The notes beneath the pieces were generated by a model, which was not told the origin of the DNA, searched no databases, and saw only the letters and a program-made list of their open reading frames with translations. 64,000 bases of DNA, taken from an uncultured Polaribacter sp. Lineage in GTDB: Bacteria > Bacteroidota > Bacteroidia > Flavobacteriales > Flavobacteriaceae. Position numbers and translations under genes: made by a program. The stretch lies in the NCBI RefSeq assembly GCF_947500975.1, contig NZ_CANMUE010000010.1:62001-126000 (forward strand). The letters run 5' to 3'. Positions 6,846 through 14,797 of this stretch are shown here, in pieces (positions within the stretch are counted from its first letter, which is position 1; each line of letters begins with the position of its first letter).

Positions 6846-7898
6846 ATGAAGTTTAAAAAAAGGATTTTATATGCTGCCATCATACTGTTAGTACTTTTTA
6901 TTGTTAATATTTTTATTAGTACTGGTTTTTTTAGAACTATAAAAAACAATTTTAATGGTAAAATTATAGCGAAAATTAATATTGCTGGGGCTGAAGATAT
7001 TACTATTAGTAGAATAGATAGTTTTGCAATTGTTTCTTCAACAAAAAGAAATAAAATACCTAATAATGAGCAAGAAATTGGTGGTTTATATTTTATCAAT
7101 TTAAAAGATGAAAATTTTAAACCAATTCATCTAACCAAAAATTTTAAGAAACCTTTTGCACCTCATGGAATATCTATTTTTAAAAAAGATAGCATCTATA
7201 CAATTGCTGCAATAAACCATACTAAAGAAGGAGAATTTATAGAAATATTCACTTTATTAAAGCAAGAACTTACTCATCAAAAAACATTAAAAAACCAATC
7301 AATACTCAGTCCTAATGATATTGTTTTAGTGAATGAAAATCAATTTTATTTTACAAATGACCATAAATATCATGATGGCTTTATGCGTTTATTAGAAGAC
7401 TATTTAGGTCTTGAAATTTCTAATGTAGTATTTTTTGACGGAAAAAATTATAAAGAGGTTGCAAATGGAATTTCCTATGCAAATGGAATTAATTTTGACA
7501 AAAAAAGAAACCTAGTTTTTGTTGCCTCTCCAAGAAAATTTTTGGTTAAAGTATATCAAAAAAATAATGATAATTCTTTAGCTTTTATTGAAAATATAGA
7601 TTGTAAAACCGGTGTTGATAATATTGAATTTGATAAAAATGATAACTTATGGATTGGCTCACATCCTAACTTATTACATTTTGCCTCTTATGCAAAAGGT
7701 AATAAAGAAACTTCGCCATCAGAAATTATAAAAATTAACTATAAAGACAAGGGGGATTATACAATTGAACAAATTTACATGGAAGATGGTAAAACCATGT
7801 CTGGATCTACAGTTGCAGTACCTTTTGATGATTTAATTTTAACAGGAAATGTTATGGATAAACATTTTCTAATTTTAAAAACAATAAATAAAATATGA
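6846..7898 (+). CDS. Paraoxonase/arylesterase-like six-bladed beta-propeller
   Basis: This 350-residue protein has an N-terminal membrane anchor (about residues 6-26) and a propeller closely patterned on animal paraoxonases. The expected catalytic and Ca2+-binding signatures are present: PHGIS (H107), NH (H125), SPND (N157), ANGIN (N213) and VDN (D258-N259), followed by WIGSHPN and a C-terminal GSTVAVPFDDLILTG. These correspond to human PON1 H115, H134, N168, N224 and D269-N270. A lactonase or arylesterase activity facing the periplasm is likely by family. It overlaps the next gene by 4 nt, so the three-gene run is an operon. Confidence 0.85.
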   Translation: MKFKKRILYAAIILLVLFIVNIFISTGFFRTIKNNFNGKIIAKINIAGAEDITISRIDSFAIVSSTKRNKIPNNEQEIGGLYFINLKDENFKPIHLTKNFKKPFAPHGISIFKKDSIYTIAAINHTKEGEFIEIFTLLKQELTHQKTLKNQSILSPNDIVLVNENQFYFTNDHKYHDGFMRLLEDYLGLEISNVVFFDGKNYKEVANGISYANGINFDKKRNLVFVASPRKFLVKVYQKNNDNSLAFIENIDCKTGVDNIEFDKNDNLWIGSHPNLLHFASYAKGNKETSPSEIIKINYKDKGDYTIEQIYMEDGKTMSGSTVAVPFDDLILTGNVMDKHFLILKTINKI

Positions 7899-8428
7899 AA
7901 AAAATTATAACCTTTTCTTTATTTCTAATGATATTCACGTCTTGTGGAAGTGGAAAATCTTTTCAAAGTTTCTTTAATAATCATAAAAACGAAGTTGGTG
8001 TAACAGCTTTTCAAGTTCCAAATTTTATGAGAGCTTTATTAGTAAATATTTCTCCTGACATTAATCAATTATTTGGCAATGTAAGAGATTTAAAATTCAT
8101 TACTTTTAATGAAATATCTAAAGCAAAACAAACTGAATTAATTAATGAAATGAGCTTAGTAACAAATAGTAATTATACAGATATTTTAAGGCAAAACACT
8201 ATTGAAAAAACTAAAATTATTTCTGTAAAAGAAGATGGAGATGTTGTAACGCAAGCAATAATTTTCAATTCTACATTAGCAAAAACATCTGTTTTCTATT
8301 TAAAAGGACGTTTTGATCCAAATAGAATTAAAGAATTATCGAATACAAATCAGTTTGAAAATTTATCAAATAAATTAATTCAAAACTATCAAATAACACC
8401 TAAAACTCCTGGTTTTAACCCTAATTAA
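7895..8428 (+). CDS. DUF4252 lipoprotein
   Basis: This 177-residue protein has a lipoprotein signal MKKIITFSLFLMIFTSCGSG with the lipid cysteine at residue 17. The pattern of an N-terminal VTAFQVPNFMRALL, a middle LKFITFNE and a late FYLKGRFDPNRIKELS matches DUF4252, a Bacteroidota family of unknown function. It shares its start with the end of the paraoxonase-like gene (ATGA overlap) and is followed by the DUF1684 gene after 1 nt. Confidence 0.8.
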   Translation: MKKIITFSLFLMIFTSCGSGKSFQSFFNNHKNEVGVTAFQVPNFMRALLVNISPDINQLFGNVRDLKFITFNEISKAKQTELINEMSLVTNSNYTDILRQNTIEKTKIISVKEDGDVVTQAIIFNSTLAKTSVFYLKGRFDPNRIKELSNTNQFENLSNKLIQNYQITPKTPGFNPN

Positions 8429-8429
8429 T

Positions 8430-9044
8430 ATGAAAAAAATAACATTTATTTCCCTGCTTTTTTTAATAATCTCCTGTAATTCTCAAGACAAACGTAAATT
8501 AATTGGAGATACGAAATATCAAAAAAAATTAAACGCAAGTTATAAAGACGCTTCAAAATCCCCCTTAAAAAAGAAAGATTTAAAAAATTTTAAAGGCTTA
8601 GATTTTTTTCCTGTAGATTCTTCATTTATTGTAAAAGCTAAATTAAAAAAAACAAAAAATGCACCTATCTTTCAAATGGCAACAACCACAAATAGAAAGC
8701 CATTATATAAAGAATATGGTATTTTAACTTTTACCCTAAAAGGTGAAAATTGTAAATTAACAATTTACCAAAGTCAAAATGATTTACGTGATGAAAAATA
8801 TAAAAATTATCTCTTTTTACCTTTCACGGATGACACATCTGGAAATGATTCTTATGGCGGTGGACGTTACATGGATGTCTTAACAACCGATGAAAAACCA
8901 GATGGTACCATCACTTTAAATTTCAACAACACTTACAACCCTTATTGCGCTTATAATGATAAATATTCTTGCCCACTAACCCCAAGAAAAAATCATTTAA
9001 ATATTGAGGTAAAAGCTGGTATAAAAATTTTTAAAAAGCATTAA
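8430..9044 (+). CDS. DUF1684 lipoprotein
   Basis: This 204-residue protein has the lipoprotein signal MKKITFISLLFLIISCNSQ (lipid Cys 16). The mature part has the DUF1684 signature: KNFKGLDFFPVDSSF, an internal LTIYQSQ, LFLPFTDDTSGNDSYGGGRY with the glycine-rich turn, and NTYNPYCAYNDKYSCPLTP near the C-terminus. The family is widespread and of unknown function. It is last in the paraoxonase-like operon; its stop is immediately followed by a dispersed repeat. Confidence 0.85.
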   Translation: MKKITFISLLFLIISCNSQDKRKLIGDTKYQKKLNASYKDASKSPLKKKDLKNFKGLDFFPVDSSFIVKAKLKKTKNAPIFQMATTTNRKPLYKEYGILTFTLKGENCKLTIYQSQNDLRDEKYKNYLFLPFTDDTSGNDSYGGGRYMDVLTTDEKPDGTITLNFNNTYNPYCAYNDKYSCPLTPRKNHLNIEVKAGIKIFKKH

Positions 9045-9046
9045 TT

Positions 9047-9126
9047 TTAGAAGCTATTTCCTGCTTTCACTACTCGCTTTTTTCGTTCCTCAAAAGAGCT
9101 CAAACAAGCCGTTCAATCAGGGCTAA
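9047..9126. repeat. Dispersed intergenic repeat, copy A
   Basis: Starts TTAGAAGCTATTTCCTGCTT and ends AATCAGGGCTAA. It shares long identical blocks with 13907-13989: the start block, CTACTCGCTTTTTT, AAAGAGCTCAAACAA and CTCAATCAGGGCTAA or its near copy. Each copy sits directly after a stop codon. Confidence 0.8.
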
Positions 9127-9179
9127 GCTAATTTAAATGCTTAAGTTATTCATCGAAAAAAAAAGAAATAAACGGCTTC

Positions 9180-9290
9180 GTATAACCATCTTTTACGGGA
9201 AAGTTAGCAAATTATTCCGAATTTAACAGTTGCCATAGCAATTCCGAGTGGATTCTGACGGAGTCGAATCCGTCGTAATTGCGGTTATAC
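9180..9290. repeat. Nested hairpin next to a cassette-like gene (attC-like)
   Basis: Three nested stems are visible: GTATAACC (9180-9187) with GGTTATAC (9283-9290), GCAATT (9238-9243) with AATTGC (9277-9282), and GACGGA (9257-9262) with TCCGTC (9269-9274). The structure abuts the inverted repeat flanking the gene at 9309-9698. It lies downstream of that gene, as an attC site lies at the end of an integron cassette, but the core bases do not match the attC consensus well. Confidence 0.5.
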
Positions 9291-9303
9291 ATTGTTGTGT
9301 GTA
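9291..9303. repeat. Left inverted repeat of cassette-like unit 1
   Basis: ATTGTTGTGTGTA is the exact reverse complement of 9708-9720. The two enclose a single gene on the minus strand. Confidence 0.8.
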
Positions 9304-9308
9304 GTTTT

Positions 9309-9698
9309 TTATTCCGTTTTTTGGAATTCCAATAGTTTATCCGTGAATATATTTATTTCTTTTTTCTCTTTTAGTTTAAAATCCGAAAACATAATCAGTC
9401 CGAAAACAACAAACACAATCGGCAAAATCCAAATTCCTTTAATCAGCGAAATTATTGAAATCAAAATTCCGAGTCCGAGTAAAACTTTCGCTAAAATATT
9501 AATTGGTGACTTAAATTCAAATTTCAAATCGTAATTACCTGTTTCATTCACAATTCCGATTAGTCTGTGATTGTTCGGGAAACGATTCCGCATTAATTCA
9601 AATTTTTCAGTTCCGATATATCCATTATAGAATCCGTTCACAATTAACTTGTTCAGAATCCTTAAATTTTTATCACTTTTGGTTATCGTTTGTCTCAT
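9309..9698 (-). CDS. Membrane protein of unknown function in a cassette-like unit
   Basis: This 129-residue protein has a hydrophilic N-terminal half (ILNKLIVNGFYNGYIGTEK) and two adjacent membrane segments at about residues 70-88 and 90-105, then a charged tail. No family is recognised. The gene is alone between two exact 13-bp inverted repeats, and its codon use is richer in C and G than the surrounding genes (many TCC and CCG triplets). Both facts suggest recent arrival as a single-gene unit. It is convergent to the DUF1684 operon and follows the crotonase operon on the same strand. Confidence 0.65.
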   Translation of the reverse strand: MRQTITKSDKNLRILNKLIVNGFYNGYIGTEKFELMRNRFPNNHRLIGIVNETGNYDLKFEFKSPINILAKVLLGLGILISIISLIKGIWILPIVFVVFGLIMFSDFKLKEKKEINIFTDKLLEFQKTE

Positions 9699-9707
9699 TT
9701 CTCAAAT

Positions 9708-9720
9708 TACACACAACAAT
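9708..9720. repeat. Right inverted repeat of cassette-like unit 1
   Basis: TACACACAACAAT is the exact reverse complement of 9291-9303. Confidence 0.8.
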
Positions 9721-9748
9721 TAATAAGCTTACTCAAAAATACAAAACA

Positions 9749-10450
9749 TTAAGAATTTATTGAAATATCTTCAGCTAAATCTAATTCAATAGCATTTTTT
9801 AAAGCCATTAAATAAGGTTTTCTAACCTTTAATTTAGTTGCTGCGTGCGCCTTACTATTCAGTTTTGTAAACATTTTTGCAACTTTAATAGCAGTTGGTA
9901 ATAAATGATCTTCAGGTACAATCACATCTAAAAAACCAGCTTTTACAGCATCTTTAGAACTAAATATTTCAGCATTATTTACACTTCTATTTAAATATAC
10001 TTCAGACAAACGAGATTTAGCAATTGCAATACCTGCATGATGCATTGTCATACCAATCATTACTTCATTCAACCCAATTTTGAAATCACCTTCAACTCCA
10101 ATTCTATAATCTGATGACAACAATAAAAAAGCTCCTTTTGCAATAGCATGACCATTACAAGCAATAATTATTGGTTTCGGAAAAGACAGCATTTTTAAAG
10201 ATAAAGTAGAACCTTTTGTTACTAATTCTTTAGCAGAATCAGCAGATTCTGTCATTACTTTTAAATCAAATCCACCAGAAAAAATACCAGAAGTACCAGT
10301 TAAAATTACAACTTTATCTTCTTGTTCAGCTTTATCTAAACTAATATTTAGCCCTTCAATAACTTCATGAGAAATAGCATTTGCTTTTCCGTTATTAATT
10401 GTAATAATTACGCAATTTTCTTCTGATTGATATGTTACAAATTCGTTCAT
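9749..10450 (-). CDS. Crotonase/enoyl-CoA hydratase family protein
   Basis: This 233-residue protein is a short crotonase-fold enzyme. The oxyanion-hole region reads GTSGIFSGGFDLKVM (residues about 54-68) and a second one follows at CNGHAIAKGAFLLLSSDYRIG (about 99-119). The usual glutamate pair is not placed as in enoyl-CoA hydratases: position after GLNEVMIGM has Glu, consistent with a hydratase or isomerase, but substrate is unknown. It lies 10 nt after crcB on the same strand, so it probably belongs to the DoxX-crcB transcript. Confidence 0.8.
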   Translation of the reverse strand: MNEFVTYQSEENCVIITINNGKANAISHEVIEGLNISLDKAEQEDKVVILTGTSGIFSGGFDLKVMTESADSAKELVTKGSTLSLKMLSFPKPIIIACNGHAIAKGAFLLLSSDYRIGVEGDFKIGLNEVMIGMTMHHAGIAIAKSRLSEVYLNRSVNNAEIFSSKDAVKAGFLDVIVPEDHLLPTAIKVAKMFTKLNSKAHAATKLKVRKPYLMALKNAIELDLAEDISINS

Positions 10451-10460
10451 TACTTGATTT

Positions 10461-10832
10461 TTAAATAAATTTAACTAAATACATTCCTGCAAAAACTGCT
10501 AAAAACCCTACTATAAAACTAACAATTGTATAAAAAGCAAAAGAAGTAAAATCTCCTGATTTTAAAAATCCTTGATTCTCATAAGCAAAGGTTGAAAAAG
10601 TTGTAAACCCTCCACAAAAACCAGTTGCCAATAATAATGCTTGGTTTTCATTAAAGGTTTCACTTTTTGCTGCATAACCTAAAATAAAACCTATTAAAAG
10701 GCATCCTAAAATATTGGCAGAAAAAGTTCCATAAGGAAAGCTATTTTCAGTTGTGTTTAACCATTTGCCAATTACAAAACGTAAGACACTACCAAAACCA
10801 CCACCAATAAAAACCAATAATAATTGCTTCAT
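10461..10832 (-). CDS. crcB: Fluoride exporter CrcB
   Basis: This 123-residue protein has four membrane segments and the Fluc signatures: GGGFGSVLRF at the N-terminus, GTFSANILGCLLIG with the conserved Asn, and ATGFCGGFTTFSTFAYE with the phenylalanine-box and Na+ site Thr/Ser run. CrcB/Fluc channels export fluoride as dual-topology dimers. Its start overlaps the DoxX gene's stop by one base (TAATG). No crcB riboswitch (fluoride aptamer) is visible because the gene is inside the operon. Confidence 0.92.
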   Translation of the reverse strand: MKQLLLVFIGGGFGSVLRFVIGKWLNTTENSFPYGTFSANILGCLLIGFILGYAAKSETFNENQALLLATGFCGGFTTFSTFAYENQGFLKSGDFTSFAFYTIVSFIVGFLAVFAGMYLVKFI

Positions 10833-11794
10833 TATAATTTTATCTCATCAGCATCTCCCCAACTTTTCTTTTCTACAACTGTTCCTTTATTTAAAATAAT
10901 TACACCAGGATTAGATCTAATCATTGTTTTTAAAGTTGTTTCATCACAAAATAAAAACTCAAAAGGAAGCTGATATTTACTTTTTGTTAATTCAATTTCA
11001 TCAGTAAAAGAAGCAGAAACGCCATAAACTTTATACCCTTTTTCAATTGCCTTATCGGATACTTTTTTAATTTCAGTAAACCCCTCAAGGTCAGATTTAT
11101 CTACACTATAAGCAATTACCAACATCACTTTATCCATTTTTAGGATTTCTGGTGCTAAGTCATTTTGAGAATCTTCTAAAACAAAATCATGTATTGGAGG
11201 CATTTCTCCATCATCTTTATACTCCATTCCATCAGCAATGTTTTTTCCTATTGAATATGCCCTAAAATCAATAATTGGCAAATGAGCTAATACATAATAA
11301 GTAACACCTGCAGAAACCAATAAAGAAAAAACAACAATCTTAAACGGTAAAGATGTTCTTGTAATTGGTGTTATAAAGCGCACTTTAAAACTCAAAAATA
11401 AAATTAATACCGTTAAAATGACATCTTTATAAAAAGATTCCCAAGGAGTTAATTTAATAGCATCACCAAAACACCCACAATCTGTAACCTTATTATAATA
11501 AGCAGAGTACCAAGTTAAAAACAAGAAAAGCAAAATCATTATCAATAATGATTTTATTGTAAATTTTGATTTCCAACCAACTAAAAGCGCAACTCCTAAT
11601 ACTATTTCTCCAATAATTAAAAAGATGGCGAATGGTAATGCATACGGAATTAAAAACTCTAAGTTAAGAACACCTTCTGAAAAATATTCTTCAAACTTAT
11701 ATTTAGAACCTATTGGGTCTACCAATTTTACTAAACCCGAAAAGATAAATAGAGCTCCTACTATTATTCTTGCAATTTGGACTAATATTTTCAT
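10832..11794 (-). CDS. DoxX/MauE-type membrane protein with thioredoxin-like C-terminus (BT_3928 type)
   Basis: This 320-residue protein has an N-terminal DoxX/MauE membrane domain of about four segments (residues 1-140) with FSGLVKLVDPIGSKYKFEEY and the Cys motif TDCGCFGD. A further membrane segment follows at about 150-172, then a periplasmic domain resembling a thioredoxin fold (VMLVIAYSVDK, YKVYGVSAS, NPGVIILNKG) without a CxxC pair. This layout matches the Bacteroidota 'BT_3928 family'. It is first in the DoxX-crcB-crotonase run. Redox-partner function is an inference. Confidence 0.8.
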   Translation of the reverse strand: MKILVQIARIIVGALFIFSGLVKLVDPIGSKYKFEEYFSEGVLNLEFLIPYALPFAIFLIIGEIVLGVALLVGWKSKFTIKSLLIMILLFLFLTWYSAYYNKVTDCGCFGDAIKLTPWESFYKDVILTVLILFLSFKVRFITPITRTSLPFKIVVFSLLVSAGVTYYVLAHLPIIDFRAYSIGKNIADGMEYKDDGEMPPIHDFVLEDSQNDLAPEILKMDKVMLVIAYSVDKSDLEGFTEIKKVSDKAIEKGYKVYGVSASFTDEIELTKSKYQLPFEFLFCDETTLKTMIRSNPGVIILNKGTVVEKKSWGDADEIKL

Positions 11795-11846
11795 AAATTA
11801 TATTTTAAAAACTTTTTGATACAAATTTTTATTTAATTGAATAGAA

Positions 11847-11872
11847 GAGATTGCTTCGTTCCTCGCAATGAC
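11847..11872. repeat. Small dispersed hairpin repeat, copy 1
   Basis: GAGATTGCTTCGTTCCTCGC followed by AATGAC; the arms ATTGC and GCAAT pair around a TTCGTTCCTC loop. A near copy is at 61338-61363. It lies between the DUF1599 and DoxX genes. Confidence 0.75.
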
Positions 11873-11886
11873 AACTTTGAAACTTT

Positions 11887-12420
11887 TTATCCCAAATGAA
11901 TCATCGCAAAAACTGCATAATTAATCATGTCTTGATAATTAGCATCAATCCCTTCAGAAACTAAGGTTTTTCCTTTATTATCTTCAATTTGTTTTACTCT
12001 TAGTAATTTTTGCAAAATTAAATCGGTTAAACTAGAAACTCGCATTTCTCTCCAAGCTTCACCATAATCATGATTTTTATTCATCATTAATTCTTTGGTA
12101 ATTTTGCTATGCTTATCATATAAAATAGTTGCTTCTTCAGTAGTTAAATCGGGGTTCTCTACAACACCTTTTTCCAACTGTATAAGTGCCATTATAGAAT
12201 AATTGATAATACCAATAAATTCAGATTTTTCTCCTTCATCAACCTTTCTAACCTCATTTTCTTGTAATTGACGAATTCTTTGTGCCTTTATAAATATCTG
12301 ATCGGTTAATGATGGCAAACGTAAAATTCGCCAAGCAGAGCCATAATCAGACATTTTTTTCATAAATAAACTTCTGCAATCATTAATTACAGCATCATAT
12401 TGTTTAGAAGTATCTTGCAT
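11887..12420 (-). CDS. DUF1599 protein (two-repeat)
   Basis: This 177-residue protein carries two copies of the DUF1599 module. The first (about residues 7-78) reads YDAVINDCRSLFMKKMSDYG and SAWRILRLPSLTDQIFIKAQRI; the second (about 97-170) reads HSKITKELMMNKNHDYGEAW and REMRVSSLTDLILQKLLRVK. Both have 'KxxDYGxAWR...SLTDxI..K..R.' followed by I-D/E-x-I-NY. It may act on nucleotides, which is not established. It diverges from the LOG-family gene by 83 nt, next to folP, a neighbourhood common in Bacteroidota. Confidence 0.88.
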   Translation of the reverse strand: MQDTSKQYDAVINDCRSLFMKKMSDYGSAWRILRLPSLTDQIFIKAQRIRQLQENEVRKVDEGEKSEFIGIINYSIMALIQLEKGVVENPDLTTEEATILYDKHSKITKELMMNKNHDYGEAWREMRVSSLTDLILQKLLRVKQIEDNKGKTLVSEGIDANYQDMINYAVFAMIHLG

Positions 12421-12503
12421 TTTTGTAAAAAACTATTTCTGTAAAAATAGTAAAACTTAAATGCTTTTCATTTATTTTTACAAGGAATTTATTAACTATA
12501 AGG

Positions 12504-13085
12504 ATGAAAAAAATTGTTGTTTTTTGTGGGGCAAGTTTAGGATTTAATCCTATTTACAAAGAAGCTGCCATTGAGCTTGGAAACTATTTTATAAAAAACA
12601 AAATTGGTTTAGTTTATGGTGGTGAAAAAGTAGGAATGATGGGAGTTTTGGCTGATACAGTTTTGTCTAAAAATGGCGAAGTTATAGGCGTAATTCCTAA
12701 AATATTAGAAAAAGAAGAAGTAATTCATAACGAAGTTGAAGAAATGATTGTTTGTAACAGCATGAGTGAACGCAAAGTAATTATGAGCAAATTGGTGGAT
12801 GGTTATATTACACTTCCTGGAGGTTTTGGAACTTTAGATGAACTCTTTGAAGCATTAACTTTAAACCAACTTTATATAGAACAAAAACCTATAGGACTCT
12901 TAAATATTAATGGTTTTTTTGACGCAATTTTATTGCAATTAGACAAAATGGTAAAAGAAGGTTATTTAAAGCAAACCAATAGAAACATGTTACTGGTTGG
13001 CAGTTCAGTAGAAAATTTATTAGAAAAAATGAACAACTATAATGCTCCAAAAATCAGTCACGTAATCAATAAAGTTGTAAGTTAA
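12504..13085 (+). CDS. LOG-family (TIGR00730) Rossmann-fold protein
   Basis: This 193-residue protein has the LOG hallmarks: VVFCGASLGFNP at residue 4-15, YGGEKVGMMGVLA near 37-49, ERKVIM near 90, and the PGGFGTLDELFEALT motif near 103-117, whose PGGxGTxxE is diagnostic. Family members hydrolyse nucleoside 5'-monophosphates such as cytokinin ribotides (phosphoribohydrolase). The natural substrate in flavobacteria is unknown. Its stop codon is immediately followed by the folP start, so the two are co-transcribed. Confidence 0.88.
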   Translation: MKKIVVFCGASLGFNPIYKEAAIELGNYFIKNKIGLVYGGEKVGMMGVLADTVLSKNGEVIGVIPKILEKEEVIHNEVEEMIVCNSMSERKVIMSKLVDGYITLPGGFGTLDELFEALTLNQLYIEQKPIGLLNINGFFDAILLQLDKMVKEGYLKQTNRNMLLVGSSVENLLEKMNNYNAPKISHVINKVVS

Positions 13086-13910
13086 ATGACCATAAATTGC
13101 AAAGGAAACTTAATAGATTTATCTACACCAAAAGTAATGGGAATTTTAAACATTACTCCAGATTCTTTTTTTGATGGTGGTAAATATAAAAACGAAAAAG
13201 ACATCCTTTCTCAAACAGAAAAAATGTTATTAGAAGGTGCCACTTTTATTGATGTTGGTGCATATTCATCAAGACCTGGAGCCAAACATATTTCTGAAGA
13301 AAAAGAACTGAAAAGAATTGTTCCTGTTATTGATTTATTGATTAAAAATTTTCCTAAAATCATTATTTCTGTCGATACTTTTAGAAGTAAAATAGCCAAA
13401 GAAACTGCAAATTCTGGAGCAGCAATTATTAATGATATTTCTGGCGGAGAAATGGATGAAAAAATGTTTGAAACTGTAGCTAAATTACAAGTTCCCTATA
13501 TTGTAATGCATATGTTAGGCACTCCTCAGGATATGCAAAAAAAACCTGTTTATAAAGATGTAACTAAAGAAATTATTTCCTTTTTTGCAGAACAGATATA
13601 CAAATTACATCAATTAAAACTAAATGATATTATTATTGATGTTGGTTTTGGTTTTGGAAAAACCAGACAACATAATTTTGAGTTACTAAAAAATTTAGAA
13701 CTTTTTAAAAGTTTAGACGCTCCTATTTTAGCAGGTATTTCTCGTAAATCTATGTTATACAAAACTTTAGATATTTCTGCTCAAGAAGCCCTAAACGCAA
13801 CAACTTCGGCAAATACAATTGCATTATTAAATGGTGCAAATATTTTAAGAGTTCATGATGTAAAAGAAGCAGTTGAAGCTGTAAAAATTGTAAATCAGGT
13901 TTCTTTTTAG
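13086..13910 (+). CDS. folP: Dihydropteroate synthase FolP
   Basis: This 274-residue protein has the DHPS TIM-barrel motifs: MGILNITPDSFFDGGKY (residues about 18-35), DVGAYSSRPGA (about 57-67) for pterin/sulfonamide loop 2, ISVDTFRS, NDISGG near 113-118, PYIVMHMLGTPQ and the C-terminal GISRKS and RVHDV. It condenses p-aminobenzoate with dihydropterin diphosphate in folate synthesis. It directly follows the LOG-family gene. Its TAG stop lies at the beginning of a dispersed repeat. Confidence 0.95.
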   Translation: MTINCKGNLIDLSTPKVMGILNITPDSFFDGGKYKNEKDILSQTEKMLLEGATFIDVGAYSSRPGAKHISEEKELKRIVPVIDLLIKNFPKIIISVDTFRSKIAKETANSGAAIINDISGGEMDEKMFETVAKLQVPYIVMHMLGTPQDMQKKPVYKDVTKEIISFFAEQIYKLHQLKLNDIIIDVGFGFGKTRQHNFELLKNLELFKSLDAPILAGISRKSMLYKTLDISAQEALNATTSANTIALLNGANILRVHDVKEAVEAVKIVNQVSF

Positions 13911-13989
13911 AAGCTATTTCCTGCTTTCGCTACTCGCTTTTTTTGAGAAAAACAAAAAAGAGCTCAAACAAACGCTCAATCAGGGCTAA
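13907..13989. repeat. Dispersed intergenic repeat, copy B
   Basis: Starts TTTTAGAAGCTATTTCCTGC and runs through CTACTCGCTTTTTTTGAG to CTCAATCAGGGCTAAA. It is a near copy of 9047-9126, with a 10-base-scale difference in the middle. The folP stop lies within its first bases. Confidence 0.8.
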
Positions 13990-14139
13990 ACCAATTTACC
14001 AACTTTTAGCTTCACTTCTTTGGCATTCTTTTTGTTAAATAAATGTTAACGCCAAAAACTCAACTTAGTTAAACTTTAATAAAACTTCTTAAAAATTTAA
14101 GAAGAAACACAAAATTATTAATTTTTAAAACTACCTATT

Positions 14140-14745
14140 ATGAGCAAAAAAGAATCACCAGAAATTAACGCTGGATCAATGGCAGACATCGCATTTTTAT
14201 TATTAATTTTCTTTTTAGTAACAACAACAATGAACGTAGATTCTGGAATTCTTAGAAAAATTCCAGAAAAACAGAAAATATCTGAGGCAATAATTATAAA
14301 AGACAAAAACATTTTAGAAGTAAACATCAACTTTAAAAATGAAATTTTTGTTGACGAAAAAATTATAAAACTTAATGAGTTAAAACAAATTGCTATAAAT
14401 TTTATTGATAATGGAGGCGGTTTGGACTTCAATAATAAACCTTGTAATTGGTGTAGAGGCAAAAAAGATGTCGCATCCTCAGATCATCCAGTAAGAGCAT
14501 TTATCTCAATTAAAGCAGACAGAAACACAAATTACGAAACCTATATTTTAGTCTTAGACAACCTTAATGCTGCTTATTCAGTTTTAAGAAATAAGTTGTC
14601 TGTAAAATTGTATAATCAAAATTATGAGAGCTTGTTAGAAGATTTTAAAAAATCGAATCAAAGAGATAAAAAAATAGAAGAAAGAATAAAAAATATTCGT
14701 AAAAAATACCCGCTTTTACTCACTGATGCAGAAATAAAAAACTGA
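14140..14745 (+). CDS. ExbD-family biopolymer transport protein (orphan)
   Basis: This 201-residue protein is an ExbD/TolR-type inner-membrane protein. The single membrane helix carries the proton-relevant Asp in MADIAFLLLIFFLVTTTM (residues about 10-27), and the periplasmic domain contains the Bacteroidota-type insert NKPCNWCRGKKD and a C-terminal NLNAAYSVLRNKLSVKLY. ExbD works with ExbB/TolQ to energise TonB. Here it stands alone between folP and cdaA with no ExbB nearby; a short ExbB-like protein is at 58738. A poor promoter match is seen upstream. Confidence 0.88.
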   Translation: MSKKESPEINAGSMADIAFLLLIFFLVTTTMNVDSGILRKIPEKQKISEAIIIKDKNILEVNINFKNEIFVDEKIIKLNELKQIAINFIDNGGGLDFNNKPCNWCRGKKDVASSDHPVRAFISIKADRNTNYETYILVLDNLNAAYSVLRNKLSVKLYNQNYESLLEDFKKSNQRDKKIEERIKNIRKKYPLLLTDAEIKN

Positions 14746-14797
14746 TTATGTACTCACAAATTTTATTAGTACTTTTACCTAAAACCAGTTACTTTAC

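Noticed and set aside
9180..9720. Insertion sequence remnant in place of cassette 1
   Set aside because: No transposase frame and no target duplication were seen; the inverted repeats enclose a single non-transposase gene.
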